Shown here piece by piece: positions 7,773 through 15,396 of a stretch of DNA of 45,495 bases (position 1 is the first letter of the stretch; every line of letters begins with the position of its first letter). The notes beneath the pieces are model-generated. The model saw only the letters and a program-made list of their open reading frames with translations, did not search any database and was not told the origin of the DNA. The DNA comes from Streptomycetaceae bacterium MP113-05. Its GTDB lineage: Bacteria; Actinomycetota; Actinomycetes; Streptomycetales; Streptomycetaceae. Location of the stretch: the NCBI GenBank assembly GCA_000497405.1, contig KI547043.1:132278-177772 (forward strand). The letters run 5' to 3'. The position numbers and the translations under genes were made by a program.

Positions 7773-9071
7773 ATGTCCCACGGACCGGTTTCCGTAGTCC
7801 CCCCCTGCTCGGTGGAGCGTTTGCGCGGGGATTTCGACGCGCTCGCGGAATATCACGACCCCGAACGGCCGGGATGGACCCGCGGCGCCTTCTCGCCCTG
7901 GTACACGGCCTCCCGCGACTGGATCGAGGCCCGCATGCGGGAAGTGGGCCTGACCGTGCGCCGTGACGCGGCGAACAACGTCATCGGGACGCTTCCCGGC
8001 ACGAAGGCGGGCACCTCCGCACTCGTCACCGGGTCGCACACCGACACGGTCGAGGGGGGCGGACGCTTCGACGGAATCATCGGCGTCCTCGGCGCACTGG
8101 AAGCAGTGCGCACCCTCGCCGACGCCGGGATCGAGCTGGAACACGAACTGCGTGTCGTCGACTTCTTCAACGAGGAACCCAACCAGTTCGGGCTGAGCTG
8201 TGTCGGAAGCCGCGCACTGGTCGGCGAGATCGACGAGCAGCACCTCCGGCTGGACGACGGCACGGGGGACACGATGGGTGAGGCTCTCGCGCGGGTGGGC
8301 GGTTCTCCCGACCGCCTGTCCGAGGCCCGGTGGACCGAGGACGAGGTTGCCGCGTTCCTCGAACTGCACATCGAGCAGGGCCCGGTGCTGGAGCGTGAGG
8401 GGCTGCCGCTGGCGATCGTGAGCGCCATCGCCGGGATCGACCGCTACCGGTTCGAGTTCACCGGCCAGCCGGACCACGCGGGCGCGACTCCGATGGACTA
8501 CCGGCATGACGCCGCCTGCGCCGCGGCCGAGATCGTGCTCGCAGCGGAACGACTGGCCTCCGGTGACGGCCAGGGGGTCGCGACGACGGGACGGATCGAG
8601 ATCGAACCCGGTGCGCCGAACGTCGTTCCGGGGACGGCCAGGCTGTGGGTCGAGTTCCGGTCCGGCGAGCGGAAGTGGCTGGACGCGTGCAGTCGGGAAC
8701 TGGAGGAGACCGCACACGCCGCGGCGGAGCGCCGTGGCGTGCGAGGAGACGTGCAGGGCCTGTCGGCGGTCGACCCGGTGGCCGCGGACACGCGGGTGCG
8801 CGAGTTCCTCGCGCGCGGCAGCGAACGGCTCGGGCTGCCGCACCGCACGATGTTCTCCGGTGCCGGACACGATGCCGCGCACATGGCCCGTCTGGCGCCG
8901 ATGGGAATGCTGTTCATCCCTTCCCGCGGTGGCCGGAGCCACTGCCCCGAGGAGTGGACCGAGCTCGAACAGGTCGCGACGGGCGCGCGGGCCCTCGCAC
9001 AGGGACTCGTCGAAATCGACCGCGCGACGACCTCCGACCCGGCGCCCCCACGCCAAGCCCCGGCCATCTGA
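7773..9071 (+). CDS. M20-family Zn amidohydrolase (allantoate amidohydrolase / N-carbamoyl-L-amino acid hydrolase)
   Basis: Hydrolyses the open-chain ureide or N-carbamoyl amino acid made by a cyclic amidohydrolase, usually releasing ammonia and CO2. 432 residues, the usual length. Metal-binding motifs visible: GSHTDTV (H89), GGRFDG (D100), FFNEEPNQFG (E134/E135), LHIEQGP (H199), and SHCPEEWT (H390). Dimerisation-domain motifs PDHAGATPM and GAGHDAAHMA are present. It begins 25 bases after the IclR gene. Pairing a ring-opening enzyme with an M20C carbamoylase is the classic arrangement for hydantoin or allantoin breakdown. The exact substrate is inferred from context only. Confidence 0.85.
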   Translation: MSHGPVSVVPPCSVERLRGDFDALAEYHDPERPGWTRGAFSPWYTASRDWIEARMREVGLTVRRDAANNVIGTLPGTKAGTSALVTGSHTDTVEGGGRFDGIIGVLGALEAVRTLADAGIELEHELRVVDFFNEEPNQFGLSCVGSRALVGEIDEQHLRLDDGTGDTMGEALARVGGSPDRLSEARWTEDEVAAFLELHIEQGPVLEREGLPLAIVSAIAGIDRYRFEFTGQPDHAGATPMDYRHDAACAAAEIVLAAERLASGDGQGVATTGRIEIEPGAPNVVPGTARLWVEFRSGERKWLDACSRELEETAHAAAERRGVRGDVQGLSAVDPVAADTRVREFLARGSERLGLPHRTMFSGAGHDAAHMARLAPMGMLFIPSRGGRSHCPEEWTELEQVATGARALAQGLVEIDRATTSDPAPPRQAPAI

Positions 9072-9142
9072 TCCCCCTCCGCCCGGCGCCGCCTACCGAC
9101 ACCGCGCCGGAGCGTCCGCTCACCCGAAAGTGAAGGTGCTCC

Positions 9143-10678
9143 ATGCCACTGATGGTGAACAAACGCGTCAACAACGTCTCCAGCAGCATGCTCGGTGGCA
9201 TCGAGCGGGTCGGCAACAAGCTCCCCCACCCGTTCGTCCTCTTCGTCTACCTCGCCCTGCTCATCATCGTCGCCTCCGGCGTCACGAGCCTGTTCGGCGT
9301 CACCGTCCAGAACCCGGAGACCGGCGATACGGAGCCGGTCCGCAGCCTGCTCTCCGGTGACGGACTCGTCCACATGCTGACATCCGCGCTGGACAACTTC
9401 GTGCAGTTCCCGCCGCTGGGCCTCGTGGTGGTCATGATGATGGGCATCGGGCTCGCCCAGCAGGTGGGACTGATCGAATCGGCGGTCAAGCGCGTGATCC
9501 TCGCGGCCCCGCCGCGCCTGGTGACAGCCGCCGTCATCCTCACCGGCATCTGCGGGAACCTCGCCTCGGACGCCGCCTTCATCATCATCCCTCCGCTGGC
9601 GGCGCTGGTGTTCCGCGCGGTGGGGCGGCATCCGCTGGCCGGGCTTGCCGCAGGCTTCACAGCTGCGGGTGCCGGGTTCTCGGCGAACTTCTTCGTGGCG
9701 GGTACCGACGTCCTCCTGTCCGGCATCTCCACCGAAGCAGCGGGCATCGTGGACTCCGGTGCGGAGGTCTCCGCCGTCGCGAACTGGTACTTCATGGTCG
9801 CCTCGGTGGTGACGCTGACTCTCATCGGCGTCTTCGTCACTGAGAAGATCGTGGAACCCCGCCTCGGTTCCTACGAGGGGGGTGACGACTCCACCGCCCT
9901 GGAGCAGGCGCAGGTGACTCCGGAGCAGCGCCGCGGCCTGCGCAACGCGCTGCTCGCGACCCTCGGGTACGTCCTCCTGGTCGCCGTGGTCGTGGCGCTG
10001 CCCGACTCGCCGTTGCGCGGTGAGGGCGGCTCGCTGATCGAGTCGCCGTTGCTGGACGGCATCGTGCCGCTGATCTTCCTGCTGTTCGTGGTGGGCGCGG
10101 TGGCCTACGGCATCACCGTCAACACGCTGCGGAGCAGCGGCGACGTGCCCAGGTACATGGGGGAGGCGGCGAAGAACCTGGGGGGCTTCCTGGTGCTGAT
10201 CTTCGCGGCGGCACAGGCCATCGCCTACTTCGAATGGAGCAGGCTCGGCCTGTGGGTCGCCGTCAACGGCGCCGAGCTGATGGAGAGTCTGGACGTCTCC
10301 GGGCTGACCGGGCTTGTCGGCTTCAGCCTGATCACCCTGGTGCTGAGCCTCCTCATTGCCAGCGGTTCGGGGCTGTGGGCCATCGAAGCACCCATCTTCG
10401 TACCGATGTTCATGCTCCAGGACGTCAACCCCGCGTACGTGCAGCTCGCCTACCGCATCGCGGACTCCTCCACCAACTGCATCGTCCCCCTGAGCCCGTA
10501 TGTCGCCATCATGCTCGGCTTCATCCAGCAGTACGACAGGAGAGCCGGCCTCGGCACGCTCTTCGCGCTGGTCCTGCCGTACACGGTGGCCTTCTACCTG
10601 GGCTGGATGCTTCTGTTCGCCGCATGGCTGCTCCTCGGGATACCCATCGGCCCGGGCGAGGCGCTCCACCTTCCCTGA
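9143..10678 (+). CDS. AbgT-family transporter (p-aminobenzoyl-glutamate transporter-like)
   Basis: Inner-membrane carrier of 511 residues with about 11-13 hydrophobic segments. Family signatures seen: the N-terminal GGIERVGNKLPHPFVLFVYL, GICGNLASDAAFIIIPPLAAL, and the pair AAGAGFSANFFVAGTDVLLSGIS and DSSTNCIVPLSPY, which are hallmarks of the AbgT fold. The best known member takes up p-aminobenzoyl-glutamate, a folate breakdown product, and some homologues export sulfonamides. Linked to two amidohydrolases, it probably supplies their amide-bearing substrate. A strong terminator follows immediately, closing the operon. Confidence 0.88.
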   Translation: MPLMVNKRVNNVSSSMLGGIERVGNKLPHPFVLFVYLALLIIVASGVTSLFGVTVQNPETGDTEPVRSLLSGDGLVHMLTSALDNFVQFPPLGLVVVMMMGIGLAQQVGLIESAVKRVILAAPPRLVTAAVILTGICGNLASDAAFIIIPPLAALVFRAVGRHPLAGLAAGFTAAGAGFSANFFVAGTDVLLSGISTEAAGIVDSGAEVSAVANWYFMVASVVTLTLIGVFVTEKIVEPRLGSYEGGDDSTALEQAQVTPEQRRGLRNALLATLGYVLLVAVVVALPDSPLRGEGGSLIESPLLDGIVPLIFLLFVVGAVAYGITVNTLRSSGDVPRYMGEAAKNLGGFLVLIFAAAQAIAYFEWSRLGLWVAVNGAELMESLDVSGLTGLVGFSLITLVLSLLIASGSGLWAIEAPIFVPMFMLQDVNPAYVQLAYRIADSSTNCIVPLSPYVAIMLGFIQQYDRRAGLGTLFALVLPYTVAFYLGWMLLFAAWLLLGIPIGPGEALHLP

Positions 10679-10692
10679 CGCGGCGGTGACAG

Positions 10693-10725
10693 CTGCCCCT
10701 CCCGGCGCCCCGCCGGGAGGGGCAG
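10693..10725 (+). terminator. Strong hairpin terminator after the AbgT gene
   Basis: Perfect 15-bp GC-rich inverted repeat with a three-base loop (left arm CTGCCCCTCCCGGCG, right arm its reverse complement), 14 bases after the AbgT stop. No U-tract follows, as is usual in Streptomyces. Confidence 0.8.
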
Positions 10726-10752
10726 CCGCAGACAGGGGCGGCCTTGGACGTT

Positions 10753-10778
10753 CTGACGTTTCATGTAATGCTTGTCAG
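10753..10778. promoter_or_regulatory. Candidate TetR operator overlapping the tetR start region
   Basis: Imperfect palindrome CTGAC ... GTCAG with 16 bases between the arms, ending two bases before the tetR ATG at 10780. It contains a TGTAAT -10-like hexamer. The position suits autorepression, and the transcript may be leaderless or nearly so. This is inference from position and symmetry. Confidence 0.35.
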
Positions 10779-10779
10779 T

Positions 10780-11373
10780 ATGTTGGACGATGAACGGCTC
10801 GAGCTGATCCTGGACGCGGCGTACGTGTGCTTCACGCGGCACGGGGTCAGGCGTACGACCATGGACGACATCGCACGCGAAACGGGGATGTCCCGTCCTG
10901 GGGTCTATCAGTACGTGCGCAACAAGGAAGATGCGTTCCGTCGCCTGGCGGAGCGCCTACTGGGTGATGCTCTCTCCACGGCTCGCAGTGCGATCGGCAC
11001 TCGCGGCGACCTGTGCGCCCGGCTGACTGCGGCGTTGGACGCGAAGCTGGGGCTGGCAGTGCGGTTGTGGCGTGACAGTCCCGCGCATGCTGCCGAACTA
11101 CTCGGTGTCGATACCCGCCTCTCGGCCGAACAGGTGGAGGCGTACAACGCCGCCATGCGCGACCTGCTCGCCGCCGCCGTCGCTGCCGATCATCCGGACA
11201 CGGACTCCGTCGAGGTGGCCGAACTCCTGTTGGCCTTCACCCGCGGGCTGGAAGCGGACCTCTCGGACGCCGAAGCGCCCGCCCGGCGCTTGCGCCGTGG
11301 CGTGGCACTGCTCGTCGCCGGCCTGGACCGACCGAACAACCACTCGCACACGTCACTGAAGGAATCGTCATGA
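10780..11373 (+). CDS. TetR-family transcriptional regulator
   Basis: About 197 residues. The N-terminal TetR helix-turn-helix is clear at residues 5-52: RLELILDAAYVCFTRHGVRRTTMDDIARETGMS followed by RPGVYQYVRNKEDAF. The C-terminal ligand domain is unassigned. Start ATG at 10780 was preferred to the upstream GTG/ATG codons because it gives the normal short N-terminus. The stop overlaps the SDR start by four bases (ATGA), so the pair is translationally coupled and the regulator very probably controls the SDR gene and itself. Confidence 0.88.
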   Translation: MLDDERLELILDAAYVCFTRHGVRRTTMDDIARETGMSRPGVYQYVRNKEDAFRRLAERLLGDALSTARSAIGTRGDLCARLTAALDAKLGLAVRLWRDSPAHAAELLGVDTRLSAEQVEAYNAAMRDLLAAAVAADHPDTDSVEVAELLLAFTRGLEADLSDAEAPARRLRRGVALLVAGLDRPNNHSHTSLKESS

Positions 11374-12206
11374 CCGCTTCCGTACTGATAACCGGAACCT
11401 CCTCCGGCATCGGCCGTGTCACCGCCCTGCGCCTGGCGCGCCGTCCGGAGTTCACCGTCTACGCCACCGCGCGCCGCCCCGAGACCCTGACGGACCTGGC
11501 TGATGCGGGAGCCCGAGTCCTGCCCCTGGACGTGACCGAGGAGACGTCCATGGCCCGGGCCGTGGCTGAAGTGGAGGCCGAGCACGGCTCGGTGGGTGTC
11601 CTCATCAACAACGCCGGCTACGGCGAGTACGGCACCATCGAGGAAACCGGACTCGAAGGCGTACGCCGGCAGTTCGAGACCAACGTCTTCGGCCTCTCCC
11701 GGATGACCCAACTCGTCCTGCCGGGGATGCGCCGGGCGAATCGGGGCCGGGTCGTCAACGTCGGTTCGATGGGCGGCCGTATCGTCTTTCCCGCCGGCGG
11801 CTACTACCACGCCAGCAAGTACGCGGTGGAGGCCCTCACCGACGCCTTGCGCTTCGAGGCCGCGCCCTTCGGCGTCAAGGTCAGCCTGATCGAACCCGGC
11901 CTGATCCGCACCTCCTTCGGCGACACCGCAGCCCGTGCCCTTACCGGATCGGCCGCCCCGACCGGCCCTTACGCGGCGCTCAACACCGCCGCCGAACAGC
12001 AGATGACCCAGGCCTACGACTCGAAGATCCTCTCCGCTCCGCCCGAATCCGTCGCCAAAGTCATCGAACGCGCCGTCACAGCCGCACGGCCCAAGGCCCG
12101 CTACGTGGTCACCCCGGCCGCGAAAGCACTCATCCATACCCGGCGCCTGCTCGGCGCGCGCGTCTTCGACGCCTATCTGCGCATGCAGTTCAAGGCATCC
12201 GCCTGA
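11370..12206 (+). CDS. Short-chain dehydrogenase/reductase
   Basis: Classical SDR of 278 residues: NAD(P)-binding TGTSSGIG (residues 7-14), NNAG motif, catalytic Ser in VGSMGG and YxxxK as YYHASKYAVEAL, and the PG loop EPGLIRTSF. An Arg pair after the first strand (TARRPETL) favours NADP(H). The substrate is unknown. Co-transcribed with the TetR gene through an ATGA overlap. Just downstream a small hairpin (12242-12258) may end transcription before the island boundary. Confidence 0.88.
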   Translation: MTASVLITGTSSGIGRVTALRLARRPEFTVYATARRPETLTDLADAGARVLPLDVTEETSMARAVAEVEAEHGSVGVLINNAGYGEYGTIEETGLEGVRRQFETNVFGLSRMTQLVLPGMRRANRGRVVNVGSMGGRIVFPAGGYYHASKYAVEALTDALRFEAAPFGVKVSLIEPGLIRTSFGDTAARALTGSAAPTGPYAALNTAAEQQMTQAYDSKILSAPPESVAKVIERAVTAARPKARYVVTPAAKALIHTRRLLGARVFDAYLRMQFKASA

Positions 12207-12295
12207 TCGCCGATCATCCGAACCGCCCCCATCCTTGCCCCGCCCCGGTGCTCGGGGCAGCGCCCGTAGGAGTCGGTTTCACACCCGAAGCCCCG

Positions 12296-12395
12296 GAGAA
12301 AGCCCCACGGTTGCCGCCGCACCCCCCCGTCTGGGCCTCTCGCACCGCAGGTCAGGCTGAGTGCGGCGGCGTCCGTCGTTCAGATGTCGCGGAAG
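12296..12395. repeat. attL: left copy of the island boundary repeat (murA-like 3' end plus terminator)
   Basis: Runs parallel to 33903-33999 over about 100 bp, roughly four-fifths identical by eye. Shared parts: the 10-bp hairpin arms GCCGCCGCAC and GTGCGGCGGC, the loop segment CACCGCAGGTCAGG, and the 12-bp exact core ATGTCGCGGAAG at 12384-12395. Read on the minus strand the core encodes the last residues FRD plus Ile and stop of the murA-like protein (here an ATC Ile codon, versus ATT at the right copy). Interpreted as the chromosomal half of the attachment site, with the original terminator of the murA-like gene. Confidence 0.8.
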
Positions 12396-12698
12396 AGACC
12401 ACATCACTCTGTGACCTGCCACGCTGTGCGGATGTATGCTGCTGACCTGCACAGATGACCTTTCACCTGTTTCACCTTCTTGCTCGTTGATGCAGCCGGA
12501 AGTCCCAGGAAGGTCGGGATCAGGGCCCGTGTGCTCATCTCGTACACGCAAGGTCGCGTTCACAGACCGGCCGTAGCGCGGCGATAGCTTCCTCCGCAAG
12601 CACGGTCAGTGGGGGCCGTGCTTTCTACTTTGTGGAGTCGCGTCGATGCGGGAGCTCAACCCTGGGGCCATGCACTCATCGCTGGGCCAGTCGGGCCG
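12396..12698. other. Island left edge, no gene seen; one hairpin
   Basis: No supported coding region. A stem-loop with 8-bp arms AAGCACGG / CCGTGCTT and a 10-base loop lies at 12598-12623 and is followed by a pyrimidine-rich stretch TCTACTTT, so it could terminate rightward transcription or be part of a small RNA. Confidence 0.4.
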
Positions 12699-13634
12699 CT
12701 AGGCCGGGGGGAGACCGGGGAGCACCATCCCCGTGTAAGCGGCGAGCACGCTGCCGAGGGCTCCGCTGACGGCAGGAGAGTTGAGGATGCCGATGATGGT
12801 GCCACGCCAGCGCTGGAGTCTCGCCGGGTCGGGCGAACCACCGGCGGCCTCGTCCTCGAGACGCGTGGCGGTCTGGGTGAACTCGAGAGCTTCGTCTTCT
12901 GGCAGTTCCAGGGCAGGCGCGGCCTGTCGCAGGGCACGAGCGAGCATGATCACTGCTGCGGCGTCGATGCCGTCCTTGTTCGTGGTGGCCCTCATGTTGA
13001 AGTCACGGCTGTTCGCAGCAATGTTGCCGGTGTTCTCGCCGATGTGGAACGTTGTGTTCCCGCTGCTGTTGCGACGCTCGTACGCACTGATGTCGCCGTC
13101 GTAGTGCTCCACGCAATCCAGCCCTTCAGACGTGATCTTGGCGCGTACCGGCCCTTCTCGGCTGTCGACCTTGGGGCCCTTGATCATTGCCTTGGAGTCG
13201 AGATACGCAGCGGCTCGGTCTATTTCGGTGATGGTGAGACGGTCGCCTTCGAAGAAGGCGTCATCGGTCTCCAGGATGCCGTCGATGACGGGGAGGTGTG
13301 TGCCGTCGTGCTGGCGGTGCCATAGCCAGACGAGCAAGGCTCTGCGGGCCGCGGCGCTCCGGGCTGCTGGTGATGAGCGACGACGCAGGCGCGCTTCCAT
13401 CGTCTCCAACCCATAGGAGGTCAGCTCCGCACGGGCGTCCCCCATGGTGGACTGGTTGCCGTCCAAAAGCCCTTTGCTCGCACCGTATCGGACCAGTTCG
13501 TAGGCTTGATTGTCCGTCATCCCACGCTCACCGGTGAACGGCAGGACGGAGACGTCGGCCAGCGGGTTGTCCCCGGCTTGCTCGTAGACCCACTCAACAA
13601 GCGGGTCCAGTAGTTTCGCGAACTCAACAGCCAC
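12699..13634 (-). CDS. Hypothetical protein with a C-terminal hydrophobic segment
   Basis: About 311 residues from GTG at 13634, chosen because GAGGGGG lies just upstream; a longer frame reaches 13682. No family recognised. The N-terminal two thirds look like helical or winged-helix-like repeats (DNQAYELVRYGASKGLL; ITEIDRAAAYLDSKAMI). Then comes a Gly/Asn-rich strand segment (TTFHIGENTGNIAANSRDF), a helical stretch, and a hydrophobic C-terminal segment (SPAVSGALGSVLAAYTGMVL) that could insert in a membrane. Sensor modules followed by a membrane-active tail occur in some phage-defence effectors, but that reading is only an inference. It faces away from the pPIWI-RE operon. Confidence 0.65.
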   Translation of the reverse strand: MAVEFAKLLDPLVEWVYEQAGDNPLADVSVLPFTGERGMTDNQAYELVRYGASKGLLDGNQSTMGDARAELTSYGLETMEARLRRRSSPAARSAAARRALLVWLWHRQHDGTHLPVIDGILETDDAFFEGDRLTITEIDRAAAYLDSKAMIKGPKVDSREGPVRAKITSEGLDCVEHYDGDISAYERRNSSGNTTFHIGENTGNIAANSRDFNMRATTNKDGIDAAAVIMLARALRQAAPALELPEDEALEFTQTATRLEDEAAGGSPDPARLQRWRGTIIGILNSPAVSGALGSVLAAYTGMVLPGLPPA

Positions 13635-14214
13635 GGTGGCCCCCTCTCGTGTACGACAGAGGGTATGGGGATCCTCTGACATCGGCCCGGAGTAGTCGGC
13701 CGAAATCGTTCGGAAGGACGTTCGTCGGAGGCAGGCACGTCACGCACGCTGCGCGTGCGGTGCAGCCTGAGGGCCAGTTCCTGCGGAGCCAGACCCAGCT
13801 CGGCATTAGCCTGTTGCGCCTCAAGTGCCTGGCGAACAGGCCGCTCGTCAGTCACTGTCAGCAGTTCCTACCCGATCCGCTGCCACCTTCACCGGCTGGT
13901 TCATGACGACTTTGGAGGTGTGACGACCGGCGACCCATGCCGCGTTCGTCTTGCCGAGCTCCTGCGTGCCGATCGTCCCTTCGCGGCTCGACGTCGTCAG
14001 CCTCTCAAGGCCGCCACCCTGACGTGCAGTCTGTCAAGTCGACACAACGCTACTCACCGGTTCTGGTGAACTTCGGCAGCTCCGGGCGCACCTGTGGGTC
14101 ATCGTTGATGCAGGTCAGCGGCGGTATGCGGCGTGTCGCCGCTCGGTCGGGGAGGCTCAGACTCCTGTCATCATCGTCACAGAACACTCTGTCGTGGTCA
14201 CTTAATGATGTGAG
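13635..14214. other. 580-bp divergent intergenic region upstream of the pPIWI-RE operon
   Basis: Presumably carries the promoters of both the hypothetical gene on the left and the pPIWI-RE operon on the right. A minus-strand frame from 13855 begins with a protein-like stretch (MTDERPVRQALEAQQANAE) but runs into the neighbouring gene in another frame, so at most it is a remnant. The 50 bases before 14215 are noticeably less GC-rich than the surroundings. Confidence 0.4.
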
Positions 14215-15396
14215 ATGGAGAGCCGGATGACGCTGTCGTCTGACGTTTTGCAATATCACAGGCGGGTGCTGACCAGTGCGGCCGTCCGTGCCGGATACGC
14301 GCACACCTGCCGCTTCGAAGTGCCTGCCGCTCGTCGGGAGATTGCCCGGATGACCGGGGTCGTCATGTCCGTGTGCGGCCCGGGCAAGGGGCCGAACACG
14401 CCAACCATGCTGGTCGAGGCGCTGCATCGGCCCCTCGAGCAGGTGGCTCCTGACGTTTTCGCTGGCAGCACCATGGGCTCGTTGACGGTTCTTGACGGTG
14501 ACGAGCTCAGCGACGACGTGTACGCCGAAGGCTGCGAGGACATCGTCGAGTTGCTCAGCGGGGGCGTGGATCCGGCGCGCCTCTGGCTGCCGACGTGGGC
14601 GTGGATGCACGGCGAGCTGGTGGAGCGGGAGGCTTTCCAGCAGATCAACGAGGGGGCTAGCGGCGAGGAGTACACCGCGCACCGCTATTTCGTGGTCAAA
14701 CATCCCGCGGGCGGGGAGCGGAAGCTGGCGGAGCTGTTCAGCCAGGCGGTCGGCATGCGCAAGTCCGTGCGCTACGTTCCGATCCCGGCCGACCAGGTGT
14801 TCCGGGGGAAATTCTGGTGGCCGTGTCCGGTGTGCCAGTGGCCGATGCACATCGACGGATCGGAGGTGCGCTGCCGTTTCCCGCTGCACAACGCGGTGTA
14901 CTTCGTGCGCGCCGATGTCGCGAAGGGGCGTCCACTGCTGCAGCGGCGAGACGGCAGTGTGCCCCGCCAGCCCGCGGCCCACCCCTTCTACCGGGAGGGC
15001 CCGAAGCGGAGCCTGTGCGTGGAGACGGCGGTGTGGCGGCACATCGTGATCTCCGGGGTGTCCGAGATCCACCTCTTCGAGCGGATGGAGGCGCTGGGGG
15101 ACAAGGGTGTCGAGGTCGAACTGTGGCCGGGCATGGACCGCTACGACCTGCTGATCAGGGTGCCCGCGACCGGCTGGGAGATGCGGATCGATGTGAAGGA
15201 CTACGGGAGCGCGGTGTCACTGGCCGACCAGCTGCGTAGGAAACCGCCAGCGGCCCACACCATCGTCATTCCCGAATACCGCGGCGAGGCGCAGTGCGAC
15301 GAACTGGCCGAACTTCTACCGAACCTGACGGTCTTGCTGGTGAGCACGGTCCTCAAGGCCGTCAAGGCCGAGGTGCGCAAGGCCGGTCGCCGATGA
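14215..15396 (+). CDS. pPIWI-RE system REase-like protein (first gene of the three-gene island)
   Basis: Predicted nuclease of a pPIWI-RE defence system, 393 residues. The N-terminal ~190 residues are a domain I cannot assign by motif; in this position known systems carry the pPIWI-RE Y/Z-type domains. A zinc-ribbon-like CPVC ... C ... H cluster follows (C204, C207, C220, H225). The C-terminus looks like a restriction-endonuclease fold: DRYDLLI, then WEMRIDVKDYG with the D-x-K signature (D326, K328), then a strand TIVIPEY. The start at 14215 follows a weak site; ATG at 14227 has GGAG at a spacing of 6 and may be the true start. Its TGA overlaps the helicase ATG (ATGA). Assignment rests on the D-x-K motif plus the two downstream partners. 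Confidence 0.75.
   Translation: MESRMTLSSDVLQYHRRVLTSAAVRAGYAHTCRFEVPAARREIARMTGVVMSVCGPGKGPNTPTMLVEALHRPLEQVAPDVFAGSTMGSLTVLDGDELSDDVYAEGCEDIVELLSGGVDPARLWLPTWAWMHGELVEREAFQQINEGASGEEYTAHRYFVVKHPAGGERKLAELFSQAVGMRKSVRYVPIPADQVFRGKFWWPCPVCQWPMHIDGSEVRCRFPLHNAVYFVRADVAKGRPLLQRRDGSVPRQPAAHPFYREGPKRSLCVETAVWRHIVISGVSEIHLFERMEALGDKGVEVELWPGMDRYDLLIRVPATGWEMRIDVKDYGSAVSLADQLRRKPPAAHTIVIPEYRGEAQCDELAELLPNLTVLLVSTVLKAVKAEVRKAGRR

Noticed and set aside
12396-12698. tRNA or tmRNA at the left edge as integration target
   Set aside because: The hairpin at 12598-12623 does not extend to a cloverleaf, and the boundary repeat maps to the murA-like coding end instead.
14050-15072. 340-residue minus-strand frame over the REase-like gene
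   Set aside because: His/Arg/Pro-rich shadow typical of antisense frames in GC-rich DNA, with no start site or motif.
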